This document shows, piece after piece, positions 47,619 through 55,433 of a stretch of 64,000 nucleotides of DNA (positions are counted from its first letter, which is position 1; every line of letters begins with the position of its first letter). This stretch comes from Brevinema_A sp051647245 (GTDB lineage: Bacteria; Spirochaetota; Brevinematia; Brevinematales; Brevinemataceae), in contig JBOFDS010000012.1 of assembly GCA_051647245.1 (NCBI GenBank), positions 62,001-126,000 on the forward strand. Direction: 5' to 3'. The notes under the pieces were generated by a model. That model was not told where the DNA came from. It saw only the letters and a program-made list of their open reading frames with translations, and made no database searches. Position numbers and translations under genes: made by a program.

Positions 47619-48315
47619 ATTTTTATTGTTTTTAAGAAATATTATAGGCTCCAAATCCTATCCTCATACCAAATCATATAAAAAACGCTTGTCAAAGAAA
47701 AGGCAAAAAGCTTACCTTATTGAACAATTATCTATCAAAAAATCAACCCAAAAATCTCTCATTTCCCACGCTAAAAACACTTCTATTACGAATCATAAGC
47801 GTCTTCATCTCAAGCCTCAGCATCATCACAGCTTAACTCAAAATCTGCAGCAATGGATAAAAAAGATCTCTAAATGGCACACATCGCTCAAAAATAATCA
47901 CACGACACTCCAGAAGTCCAACATAAGTAAAATCACGCTACAAAGACTTCACAGCGATCAATATCAAAAAATTTTCCGGCAAACAAACATATCTCAACAT
48001 ACGACAAAAATAAAAAAAATACGTCCTACCAGAATAAAGAATCAGCAAAATATATGGTCACAAAGCATGGTTTCATCGTCATTTATCCAAGAAAATCATA
48101 TTCAGAGAACCACACAAAAACAATCCTCGACCTCCCAAAAATATGTTATTCAAAACTTCATTCAAGAATTTAAGGAGTCGCTCCCCACCAAGATTAGAGA
48201 GGAGATCACAACGATCTTAGGTGAGAAAAAAATCACAGAAATGATCTTAAGCAAAGAAGAGCGATCTATCCTTAAAGATCTTCTTGACCTGAAAATCAAG
48301 CTAACCCACACTTAA
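47608..48315 (+). CDS. Basic 235-residue protein, third gene of the island
   Basis: GTG start at 47608 with GGGAG 7 nt upstream, inside the end of the previous gene in another frame. The protein is extremely basic and rich in Lys, Gln, His, Thr, Asn and Ser. An N-terminal hydrophobic-basic segment (MFYRFLLFLRNIIGSK) comes first, the middle has low complexity, and the C-terminus is more ordered and helical (FIQEFKESLPTKIREEITTILG, SKEERSILKDLLDLKIKL). No family is recognised. By position it is where phages place the tape-measure gene, but it is far too short for one; that analogy is weak. It could bind nucleic acid or membranes. Confidence 0.5.
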   Translation: MFYRFLLFLRNIIGSKSYPHTKSYKKRLSKKRQKAYLIEQLSIKKSTQKSLISHAKNTSITNHKRLHLKPQHHHSLTQNLQQWIKKISKWHTSLKNNHTTLQKSNISKITLQRLHSDQYQKIFRQTNISQHTTKIKKIRPTRIKNQQNIWSQSMVSSSFIQENHIQRTTQKQSSTSQKYVIQNFIQEFKESLPTKIREEITTILGEKKITEMILSKEERSILKDLLDLKIKLTHT

Positions 48316-48343
48316 GCGATATTTTTTATTTTCTTCAATTTAA

Positions 48344-48373
48344 TTGACTTATATATTGTATTTATAATATAAT
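48344..48373 (+). promoter_or_regulatory. Promoter of the purine permease gene
   Basis: TTGACT (48344-48349), 18 bp, TATAAT (48368-48373). AAGGAG precedes the ATG. No purine riboswitch is visible in the short leader. Confidence 0.6.
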
Positions 48374-48413
48374 TTAACTGCCTATCCAGAGAAGGAGAAG
48401 CAAGGAGAAAAGA

Positions 48414-49709
48414 ATGATAAAAGCTATGGATCAGTTTTTCAAAATTTCTGAACGTCAAAGCTCTTTCAAAAAAGAAATCGTTGGTGGTGTGACCACATTT
48501 ATGGCGATGGCTTACATCCTCGCCGTGCAACCATCCCTTATGTCTGGCACAGGAATGCCTGTCCAATCAATCGCAGTCGCAACAGCCATTATTGCTGGTT
48601 TAGCGACTTTATTTATGGGCTTGTACTCAAAATACCCATTTGCGCTTGCTCCAGGGATGGGGCCTAACATCTTCTTTGCTGTAACATTAGTTGGCAGTGG
48701 AATTTTCTCTTGGCAACAAGGTCTCAGTCTTGTATTCATTTCAGGGGTTCTTTTCTTTGTGCTTACGATTTTTGGATTTAGAGAAGCTATCTCCAATGCT
48801 CTTCCCACATCAATCAAACTTGGTATTGGTGCAGCGGTTGGTATTTTCTTGATTTATTTAGGTTTGAACAATGGCGGATTGATCTCTGTCCAAAACGGCT
48901 TCTTATCCCGTGGCGACTTCAGTGATCCAAGAGCTCAACTCACTGTTATTGGTATTTTGATTACGATTTTACTTCATCTTCGTCGCATTCCTGGGGATCT
49001 GTTGCTTGGAATTTTAATCACAACCTTAATCGGTATCCCTATGGGCATCACAAAATTACCAGAAAGCATGATCTCTGTGCCAACAAGCTTAGCACCTGTT
49101 TTTATGCAGTTTGATTTCAAAGGACTATTAAGAGTTGAAACACTTCCATTTATTTTTGTATTCTTTGTTAATGACTTCTTCAGCACATTAGGGACGCTTT
49201 TAGGTGTCTCCTCCAAAGCCAAGCTCCTCGATAAAGAAGGCAACCTCCCAGAAGTAGAAAAGCCATTCCTCGTCGACGCTGTATCGACAATCGGCGGTTC
49301 CATGGTGGGTATCACAACAGTAACAACTTTCGTAGAGAGTGCATCCGGCGTAAGTGCTGGTGCAAGAACAGGTTTTGCGTCTATTGTCACAGGGATTTGT
49401 TTCTTATTGGCGGTGTTTTTTGCCCCTATCATGATTGCGATCCCAGCCTCTGCGACAGCTCCTTGTTTGATTATTATTGGGTTTATGCTCCTCGATGGAC
49501 TTAGTCATTCTAACTTCGGAGTGCTGGACGACACAATCGCACCATTTAGTATGGTAACACTTACGGCATTCATGGGATCTATTGCTGATGGTATTTCTAT
49601 TGGTATTGTTGCCTATGTGTTTGTCAAACTTGTCAAAGGTGAATTCAAAAAGATCTCTCCTCTTATGCTCATTCTCAGTATTGTGTTGCTTTATTATTTG
49701 ATTTCGTAA
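48414..49709 (+). CDS. NCS2-family purine permease (AzgA/PbuG type)
   Basis: 431 residues and about 12 to 14 membrane helices. AzgA-subfamily marks are FKKEIVGGVTTFMAMAYILAVQPSLMS, FALAPGMGPNIFFA, LGIGAAVGIFLIYLGLNNGG, FFVNDFFSTLGTLLGVS and the substrate-region VTTFVESASGVSAGARTGFASIVTG. It imports hypoxanthine, guanine or adenine by proton symport. With guaB-guaA in the window the cell can turn imported hypoxanthine (via IMP) into GMP. ATG 48414 is chosen because AGGAG lies 6 nt upstream. Confidence 0.92.
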   Translation: MIKAMDQFFKISERQSSFKKEIVGGVTTFMAMAYILAVQPSLMSGTGMPVQSIAVATAIIAGLATLFMGLYSKYPFALAPGMGPNIFFAVTLVGSGIFSWQQGLSLVFISGVLFFVLTIFGFREAISNALPTSIKLGIGAAVGIFLIYLGLNNGGLISVQNGFLSRGDFSDPRAQLTVIGILITILLHLRRIPGDLLLGILITTLIGIPMGITKLPESMISVPTSLAPVFMQFDFKGLLRVETLPFIFVFFVNDFFSTLGTLLGVSSKAKLLDKEGNLPEVEKPFLVDAVSTIGGSMVGITTVTTFVESASGVSAGARTGFASIVTGICFLLAVFFAPIMIAIPASATAPCLIIIGFMLLDGLSHSNFGVLDDTIAPFSMVTLTAFMGSIADGISIGIVAYVFVKLVKGEFKKISPLMLILSIVLLYYLIS

Positions 49710-49730
49710 GATCCAAACCAAACTCAAAAC

Positions 49731-49760
49731 AAATAGCCCTCTCTCGTGGAGGGCTATTTT
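49731..49760 (+). terminator. Terminator of the purine permease gene
   Basis: Stem AAATAGCCCTC / GAGGGCTATTT followed by T-residues. Confidence 0.85.
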
Positions 49761-49857
49761 CTTGAAGAAGAATAAAAAACTTGTAATATTTGAAAAATCA
49801 TAGTATGATAAATGATACAGTGCAAACCGTATTATCAAAGCATTCAGGAGAAAAAGG

Positions 49858-50592
49858 ATGAAAGTAATTATCACTTCTAGTCACGACGAAAGTTGTCGCA
49901 AAACTGCTGACCTTATGATTGACATCATTAAGAATAACGAAAAACCTGTTTTAGGTCTTGCAACAGGCGGAACCGCTGAACAAGTTTACGCAGAACTCGT
50001 AAAATCCCACAAAGCTAACGCAGTAAGTTTCAAAAATGTAGAAACTGTTAACCTTGACGAATACGTTGGATTATCTGGTGACCACGATCAAAGCTACCGT
50101 TACTTCATGAACAAACACCTTTTCGATCAAGTAGACATCGACAAAAACAATACATTTGTGCCTGTTGGCGATGCAGAACCAACAGCGGAATTAAAAAGAT
50201 TCCAAGCAAAATTAGACAGCACACCTCGTCATTTCCAACTCTTAGGAGTAGGACCTAACGGACATATCGCTTTCAACGAGCCAGCAGCAGAACTTCACGC
50301 AAATGCTCATATTGTAAGCATCGCAGACGCAACAATCAAAGCTAATGCACGTTATTTCGCTACTGAAAACGATGTTCCTAAAACAGCCTTCACACAAGGT
50401 ATGGGCGACATCCTCAAAGCAGGAATGCTCGTTCTTTTGGCGACAGGTACCAACAAAGCAGATGCTATGAAAAAATTACTTCTTGACGACAGTGTTACAA
50501 CTGATTGTCCTTGTACCTTCCTCAAAAATCATCCTAATGTTGTCATTTTTATCGATAAAGCTCTTGCCGACCACATCGGTTACAAAAACTAA
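49858..50592 (+). CDS. nagB: Glucosamine-6-phosphate deaminase
   Basis: 244 residues, usual length. Motifs are GLATGGTAEQVYAEL (phosphate loop), TVNLDEYVGLSGDHDQSYRYFM (catalytic Asp region), LGVGPNGHIAFNEPA (His and active-site lid) and LLATGTNKADAM. It converts glucosamine-6-P to fructose-6-P and ammonia, feeding amino-sugar carbon into glycolysis (PFP at 61989 is the next committed step). nagA is not adjacent. AGGAGAAAAAGG ribosome site. Flanked by terminators, so monocistronic. Confidence 0.96.
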   Translation: MKVIITSSHDESCRKTADLMIDIIKNNEKPVLGLATGGTAEQVYAELVKSHKANAVSFKNVETVNLDEYVGLSGDHDQSYRYFMNKHLFDQVDIDKNNTFVPVGDAEPTAELKRFQAKLDSTPRHFQLLGVGPNGHIAFNEPAAELHANAHIVSIADATIKANARYFATENDVPKTAFTQGMGDILKAGMLVLLATGTNKADAMKKLLLDDSVTTDCPCTFLKNHPNVVIFIDKALADHIGYKN

Positions 50593-50597
50593 AATCC

Positions 50598-50630
50598 AAA
50601 ATATCCTCCCGACTTGGGGGGATATTTTCA
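50598..50630 (+). terminator. nagB terminator
   Basis: Stem AAAATATCCTCCC / GGGGGATATTTT (one G.G offset) with T-residues. Confidence 0.8.
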
Positions 50631-50645
50631 TTAACAAAACAAAGA

Positions 50646-50672
50646 AAAAGCCCCCAATATTCGGAGGCTTTT
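50646..50672 (-). terminator. Terminator of the 50678 gene
   Basis: Stem AAAAGCCCCC / GGAGGCTTTT with a minor mismatch, 6 nt beyond the stop on the minus strand. Confidence 0.7.
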
Positions 50673-50677
50673 ATGAT

Positions 50678-51874
50678 TTAGTAAGCAAGATTCTTCTTTT
50701 GAAGTTTTTCGTAAAGTTCTCTTGGATTGATATCTTTTGGATCAAAACCAAGCTTTCTTTTGGCATCACTTTTAGGAACACGAACTCCAATCACATTATT
50801 ATTCACAAAATAATCAAGTGTATACTTATCAAAATATTCCCAAGTCGACTTGCTGATTCGTTTTCCTCTGAAGTGCACACAACCATTAAACAAAACATCT
50901 TTTGCGATCATGACAGGTAAATAAGCGTTTTTATATTCTAAAATAGAGTTATTTCCCTGAAAATAGTATGCTGCTTGTTTGAAATTATGTGGATAGTAAT
51001 GAATACCGTAAAGAGGATCTTCACCTGTCGAGGGACCGTTCTTATAAGCAAACGCCCAAACCGATAAACCATTTTTTGGGGTGGCAGGATCATTATTCTT
51101 ATCATATTTAATAAGGAGCTCACTTCCATCGGATTTTTTAACACTATCTGCAAAAAAGACAATTTGACTATTGACGTTCATCCCACCAAAAAATGGAAGA
51201 ATTAACTTCACAAAATCAGGCATACCTGGATTAAGTTGCCATACTCCATAGCTTTCACCATCATAAACGATTTTTTCTAAAAATGGTCTTTTATCCAAGT
51301 CAGGATCTAATGCAGGTCTATTGATTCCTTCTTCAGGGCGTTTTTCTGTTGAAAAAGTATATTTCTGCCAAGAATCAGCTTTGGAAATAATTTGTCCATT
51401 GATATCAGCGGCTTCTTTCTCAGAAAGCACTCTTGGCATCACCATGTTGATACCATCTCCAGTGCCAAAAGCTGTGGTTTTTTCAATAGCAAAGAAGAAG
51501 CGATCTTTTTCTTTTGTATCCAAAGCATCTATGAAATACCCCTGAAAAGAGTCTGTTTCATTTTTGAGTACTTCTACAAGACGATAAATGGTGCCGTCCT
51601 TTGGAGTTGGTGTGCCGATACATCGATCATTCTTCACCACAATATCAAATCCAATCTGTGAAAAATAAATTCCTTCTGTTGTAACTTTGAAGTACTCTCG
51701 AATCATATCGTAAAGATCCTTACCGTCTGTACCGTCAGCTTTTACATTCTCAATTACGGGATCATAAAATCCATTCCACGCCTCCGTTGGCATAGGGATC
51801 CCTTCATTTACTTTTTGGGCAAGAAGATCACAAGATGTGACAAAAAACACAAAAATTATCATTATATATTTCAT
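50678..51874 (-). CDS. Lipoprotein of unknown function
   Basis: 398 residues. Signal with lipobox VTSC (Cys15 lipidated). The mature protein is a single large domain with frequent charged and aromatic positions (GTDGKDLYDMIREYFKVTTEGIYFSQIGFD; FFGGMNVNSQIVFFADSVKKSD) and a His/Tyr stretch GIHYYPHNFKQAAYYFQ. A Cys pair (RCIGTP, NGCVHFRG) could form a disulphide. No family is recognised. It follows the beta-barrel-like gene at 51890 by 15 bp on the same strand, so the two probably act together at the cell surface. Confidence 0.7.
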   Translation of the reverse strand: MKYIMIIFVFFVTSCDLLAQKVNEGIPMPTEAWNGFYDPVIENVKADGTDGKDLYDMIREYFKVTTEGIYFSQIGFDIVVKNDRCIGTPTPKDGTIYRLVEVLKNETDSFQGYFIDALDTKEKDRFFFAIEKTTAFGTGDGINMVMPRVLSEKEAADINGQIISKADSWQKYTFSTEKRPEEGINRPALDPDLDKRPFLEKIVYDGESYGVWQLNPGMPDFVKLILPFFGGMNVNSQIVFFADSVKKSDGSELLIKYDKNNDPATPKNGLSVWAFAYKNGPSTGEDPLYGIHYYPHNFKQAAYYFQGNNSILEYKNAYLPVMIAKDVLFNGCVHFRGKRISKSTWEYFDKYTLDYFVNNNVIGVRVPKSDAKRKLGFDPKDINPRELYEKLQKKNLAY

Positions 51875-51889
51875 AGATATACCTCTAAA

Positions 51890-52615
51890 TTAAAACAATA
51901 CACCAATCGAAAAACCAAAAACAAAAGCATTTTCAATGTATAGACCTTTTGGGAAGTTAGGATTTGGGAAATTTTCTGCATCAAAAACAGGAGTAGAATG
52001 ATCCGTATAACTGATAACATAAGCTAAATTCATCCCAAAAGTAATCGCAGTGAACTTCTCAAAATTATAGATAGCTTTAAAATCAAGTTCAATGCCAGCT
52101 GCTACAGCACTTGCAAGCGGATTTGCTTTTAAGCGAGGAATATGAGGAAAGTCAACTGACAAGCCACCATTGACAAGCATAGACCAGCCTATGAATTCAG
52201 AATTCCTCTTATCAAAAATATATTGAGAACCACCAAGTAACAATCCCCAACGAAACTCATCTAAAAACGGAAATGCAGCCTGCAAAGAATCTTTATTCCC
52301 TCCCGCAAGACGAAACTGGATCAAAGAATTATAACCAGTCTTCCCCACTCGCTTACCTGCATAAAAATCGAGGGTTGTTGTGCTTAGAAAATTCGCAGTA
52401 TTAGCACCGATATTGAAACGACCATATCCACCCAATCTCGTGGATATACCAATAGTATGAGGATAGTATTGGTAAGGTTTTTTTTCTTTTTTTGGTTTTG
52501 CAGATGTAGTGGTATTTACTGCATTCTGCCCCTGGGTATTTTGTCCTACACTAAGCTCTTGAGTATAGGTAAAATTATATAAAAATATTGTTATAAATAG
52601 AAGAAAAATTCGCAT
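51890..52615 (-). CDS. Exported beta-barrel-like protein
   Basis: 241 residues. A signal peptide (MRIFLLFITIFLYNFTYTQ) and a low-complexity Asn/Thr/Lys linker precede about eight to ten amphipathic strands (GISTRLGGYGRFNIGA, LIQFRLAGGN, LLLGGSQYIFD, AITFGMNLAYVISY). The terminal strand ends FVFGFSIGVLF with an aromatic last residue, the usual BAM-type C-terminal signal of outer-membrane barrels. It is transcribed first, with the 398-residue lipoprotein behind it. A surface barrel/lipoprotein pair is inferred. Confidence 0.7.
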   Translation of the reverse strand: MRIFLLFITIFLYNFTYTQELSVGQNTQGQNAVNTTTSAKPKKEKKPYQYYPHTIGISTRLGGYGRFNIGANTANFLSTTTLDFYAGKRVGKTGYNSLIQFRLAGGNKDSLQAAFPFLDEFRWGLLLGGSQYIFDKRNSEFIGWSMLVNGGLSVDFPHIPRLKANPLASAVAAGIELDFKAIYNFEKFTAITFGMNLAYVISYTDHSTPVFDAENFPNPNFPKGLYIENAFVFGFSIGVLF

Positions 52616-52650
52616 AAATTCTCCAAAAATTGATATACTAATTGTAATTA

Positions 52651-52680
52651 ATTATAGAGTACTAATCGCTCCATTGTCAA
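52651..52680 (-). promoter_or_regulatory. Promoter of the barrel/lipoprotein pair
   Basis: Minus-strand TTGACA (52680-52675), 18 bp, TATAAT (52656-52651). Confidence 0.75.
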
Positions 52681-52749
52681 GTAATTCCAATGTTTTCACA
52701 AATTAATTTTAAAATTATTTAGTAAAAAACCAAAATAGCCTTAAAGCAA

Positions 52750-52788
52750 AAAAGACCTATATAGAATATAAATTCCCATAGGTCTTTT
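52750..52788 (-). terminator. Terminator of the GHL10 gene
   Basis: Stem AAAAGACCTAT / ATAGGTCTTTT with a 17-nt loop. A-run reads as T-run on the minus strand. Confidence 0.7.
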
Positions 52789-52839
52789 CGTCAATTTTTA
52801 GCTAATTTTATTTCTTTTTACTAATATTTGTATATTATA

Positions 52840-54390
52840 TTAAGAATTTTCACTCTCAATTTCACTAACAAGAGTGTCAATTTGATCTAAAGCGTCTGCC
52901 AATTCCGTTTTTTCGAGCGGAACTACTCCGCTTTCATAGTGCAAACGTGATACAGAAGAAATTGCATAAGTGTATTGCGGATTGAAATTCGTGATTTCAA
53001 ATTGGAGTTTATTTTTTGCTGAAATCTTTGCCAAAATATACTTTGAATCAGAATCATTGAATTCTTTCTCGTCTTTATTAAATCGATACAATAGAAAGTA
53101 CCTAGTATGGTCAACATCTCCATTCTTCCAAGTCAATCGAATATTTTGATTGTTTGTCGTAGCTTTGAAATTTTGAGGATCAATAGGAATAATAGGCTCA
53201 ACATTTTTATTGATAGGCACGAGAGCGTGATTTTGGTAGATATTTTTCGCAATTTCATTGCTGATATTACGAGTATTTTCTTGAAGCATCGTCATACTAT
53301 AATGAGAAACCCCACCCGTATTATTCTTACGTGCATATTCGACTTGCTCCCTAATATGTGAGCTTGGCCACCTTTGATCACGAACTTTATACACACCAAT
53401 CCCAATGTAAAGATTCACCTGATCCGCAACGTGTTCTTTCCACCACTTAACGAGGACATCGTAAGGAGCTGGTTTACTGTCAAAATGCCAATAAATCTGT
53501 GGCATAACATAATCGATCCACTTTTCTTTGATCCAAAGAAGCACATCAGCATAGAGATGATCGTAATTTGTCTGTCCAGCACGGGTATCAGAGCCTCGAG
53601 GATCTTCGGATTTATTTCTCCAAACACCAAAAGGACTAATTCCAAATTTCACATGAGGCTTGGTCTTTTTGATCTCTTCACTGAGACGTTTTACGAAGGT
53701 ATTGACATTATCTCGACGCCAATCTCCTTTGTCTTTGAACTTGCCTTTGCCGTACTTCTCCCAGCTTGCATCATCCCCGAAATCCACAGGTTTTCCCTTA
53801 TGATACACGGTATAAGGATAAAAATAATCGTCCATATGAAGAACGTCTATATCGTAGTCCTTGACTATCTCAAGGATCTCTTTGATGACATAGTCTTGAA
53901 CCTGTGGATTGCCTGGATCGAAGTACAAACGATGATTGTATTCAATAACCCATGATTTATTTTTGAGAGCAATATGATTGGGAGAAAGAGAACGGAGTCC
54001 GCCCTTTTCATTGAGAACGCGATAAGGATTCACCCAAACATGCGTCTCTAGATTGCGTTTTTGAGCCTCTTCGATAAAAAATGCCAAAGGATCATAACCA
54101 GGATTTTTGCCCTGCTTCCCTGTCAAAAACTGAGACCAAGGAGAAAGTTTTGATGCATAAAAGGCATCAGATGTTGGTTTCACCTGTAAGATAGCTGCGT
54201 TGAATTTGAGTGCTTCGAGAGTATCTAATAAAGATAAGAGCTCGTTTTTTTGTTGTTCACGAGGGAGATTCTTTGCAGACGGCCAATCAATATTAAAAAC
54301 CGTCGCAATCCATGCTGCTCGTAGTTCTCTTTTGGGATTAGCAGATATCACATAAGGTAGAAACAACAAAATTAAGAGTAAACGTGCCAT
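52840..54390 (-). CDS. Secreted GHL10/DUF187-family glycoside-hydrolase-like protein
   Basis: 516 residues. Signal peptide (MARLLLILLFLPYVISA) and the family start KRELRAAWIATVFNIDWPS. The TIM barrel includes LEALKFNAAILQVKPTSDAFYAS, LETHVWVNPYRVL, VLHMDDYFYPYTVYHKG, KFGISPFGVWRNKSEDPRGS and WIDYVMPQIYWHF. A C-terminal fibronectin-like region follows (about 395-495). This family (YngK-like) acts on envelope glycans such as denuded peptidoglycan strands in some bacteria. Acidic residues in the D-D-Y motif could be catalytic. Its own promoter is not obvious; downstream genes are separated by a terminator. Confidence 0.88.
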   Translation of the reverse strand: MARLLLILLFLPYVISANPKRELRAAWIATVFNIDWPSAKNLPREQQKNELLSLLDTLEALKFNAAILQVKPTSDAFYASKLSPWSQFLTGKQGKNPGYDPLAFFIEEAQKRNLETHVWVNPYRVLNEKGGLRSLSPNHIALKNKSWVIEYNHRLYFDPGNPQVQDYVIKEILEIVKDYDIDVLHMDDYFYPYTVYHKGKPVDFGDDASWEKYGKGKFKDKGDWRRDNVNTFVKRLSEEIKKTKPHVKFGISPFGVWRNKSEDPRGSDTRAGQTNYDHLYADVLLWIKEKWIDYVMPQIYWHFDSKPAPYDVLVKWWKEHVADQVNLYIGIGVYKVRDQRWPSSHIREQVEYARKNNTGGVSHYSMTMLQENTRNISNEIAKNIYQNHALVPINKNVEPIIPIDPQNFKATTNNQNIRLTWKNGDVDHTRYFLLYRFNKDEKEFNDSDSKYILAKISAKNKLQFEITNFNPQYTYAISSVSRLHYESGVVPLEKTELADALDQIDTLVSEIESENS

Positions 54391-54455
54391 GAAACCGTCC
54401 TTTGAACAAAAATATCTAGATCAATTTACGGAAGAAAAAAAGAAAACTTGAGGAT

Positions 54456-54484
54456 TTGAAATTTCATTTATAATGTGTTATACT
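54456..54484 (+). promoter_or_regulatory. Promoter of the Cof-type phosphatase gene
   Basis: TTGAAA (54456-54461), 17 bp, TATACT (54479-54484). Confidence 0.65.
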
Positions 54485-54508
54485 GTGGAATATTAAAAGG
54501 GGTAGAAA

Positions 54509-55393
54509 ATGGAAATTAGAAAAAATATGCTGCATGAAAGACTTACAGGATTTGACTCTTCAAAAATCAAAGCAGTGGCTATCGATATCGACGGTACATT
54601 GATCAATAGCAAAGGATCCTGCTCCCCTCGAATCATCAAAACCATCCAAAAACTCAAAGATTCTGGTCGTGAGGTGTTTTTGGTAACAGGACGTGGCGTC
54701 TGCACAGCAATGCCTTATGCGAAAGAAGTTGATATTCCAAAATATATGATCAACTACAACGGTGCTGTTATCTATAATATGCAAGACGAAAATAAAGACT
54801 ACGAAATCTGTATTGACGAAGAAATTTCTCGTGAAATCTTAAAAATTGCTCGTGAAAACAAGCTTTTTACGGTTTTATACAGTGATGATATTTATTACTA
54901 TGAATTTCAAAATGAAGAATCTGAAAGCTTCGTTGAGCGTGTGCGAGTAGAAGGGTACTTGAAGAATTTCGATGATCTTGATATCAAAAAATTCCAAAAA
55001 TTTCTCATTAGCCTTGAGAAAGATCAAGTACAAACTCTTGAGAAAGAACTAAACGAAAAATTTGGCGATAAACTCAATATTGTGCAGACTTCACCTGGTA
55101 TTCATAGCGAAAATGAGATCCCTCGTTTCTATCTTGAGATCATGCATAAAGACGCAAACAAAGGGCTCACGCTCACAAGATTACTCGACAAACTCAATAT
55201 TTCTCTTGATGAAGCCGTAGCTTTTGGCGATGATAAAAATGATATCGAAATGCTTCAAACCGTAAAATGGGGAATCGCTATGGGTAATGCTCGTCCCGCT
55301 GTACGCGAGGCAACACCTTATATGACACTTACTAATGATGAAGATGGGGTGGCATACTTTATTGAAAAATATATCCTCGAAGAAGATGTATAA
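54509..55393 (+). CDS. Cof-type HAD phosphatase
   Basis: 294 residues. HAD motif I is AVAIDIDGTLINSKG (Asp nucleophile at about residue 27), motif II VTGRGVC, a Cof-type C2 cap follows (about 90-200), then EIMHKDANKGLTLTRLL with the motif III Lys. Motif IV is VAFGDDKNDIEML, and the closing segment has MGNARPAVREATPYMTLTNDEDGVA. These enzymes dephosphorylate sugar phosphates, flavin or pyridoxal phosphate; the substrate cannot be read out. AGGGG precedes the ATG. Monocistronic; convergent with the DUF115 gene. Confidence 0.9.
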   Translation: MEIRKNMLHERLTGFDSSKIKAVAIDIDGTLINSKGSCSPRIIKTIQKLKDSGREVFLVTGRGVCTAMPYAKEVDIPKYMINYNGAVIYNMQDENKDYEICIDEEISREILKIARENKLFTVLYSDDIYYYEFQNEESESFVERVRVEGYLKNFDDLDIKKFQKFLISLEKDQVQTLEKELNEKFGDKLNIVQTSPGIHSENEIPRFYLEIMHKDANKGLTLTRLLDKLNISLDEAVAFGDDKNDIEMLQTVKWGIAMGNARPAVREATPYMTLTNDEDGVAYFIEKYILEEDV

Positions 55394-55403
55394 TCTCTCA
55401 AAC

Positions 55404-55433
55404 AAAAAGGCATAGATCAGATCTGTGCCTTTA
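55404..55433 (+). terminator. Terminator of the Cof-type gene
   Basis: Stem AAAGGCATAGAT / ATCTGTGCCTTT (one G.U pair) and a T-run. It overlaps the 3' end of the convergent DUF115 gene. Confidence 0.75.

Noticed and set aside
46817..48315. Complete prophage
   Set aside because: Only the frameshift layout is phage-like; no integrase, terminase, capsid, portal, lysis gene or attachment sites are seen, and both flanks are housekeeping genes.
48374..48413. Purine riboswitch before the NCS2 permease
   Set aside because: The leader is only about 35 nt, with no three-way-junction motif.
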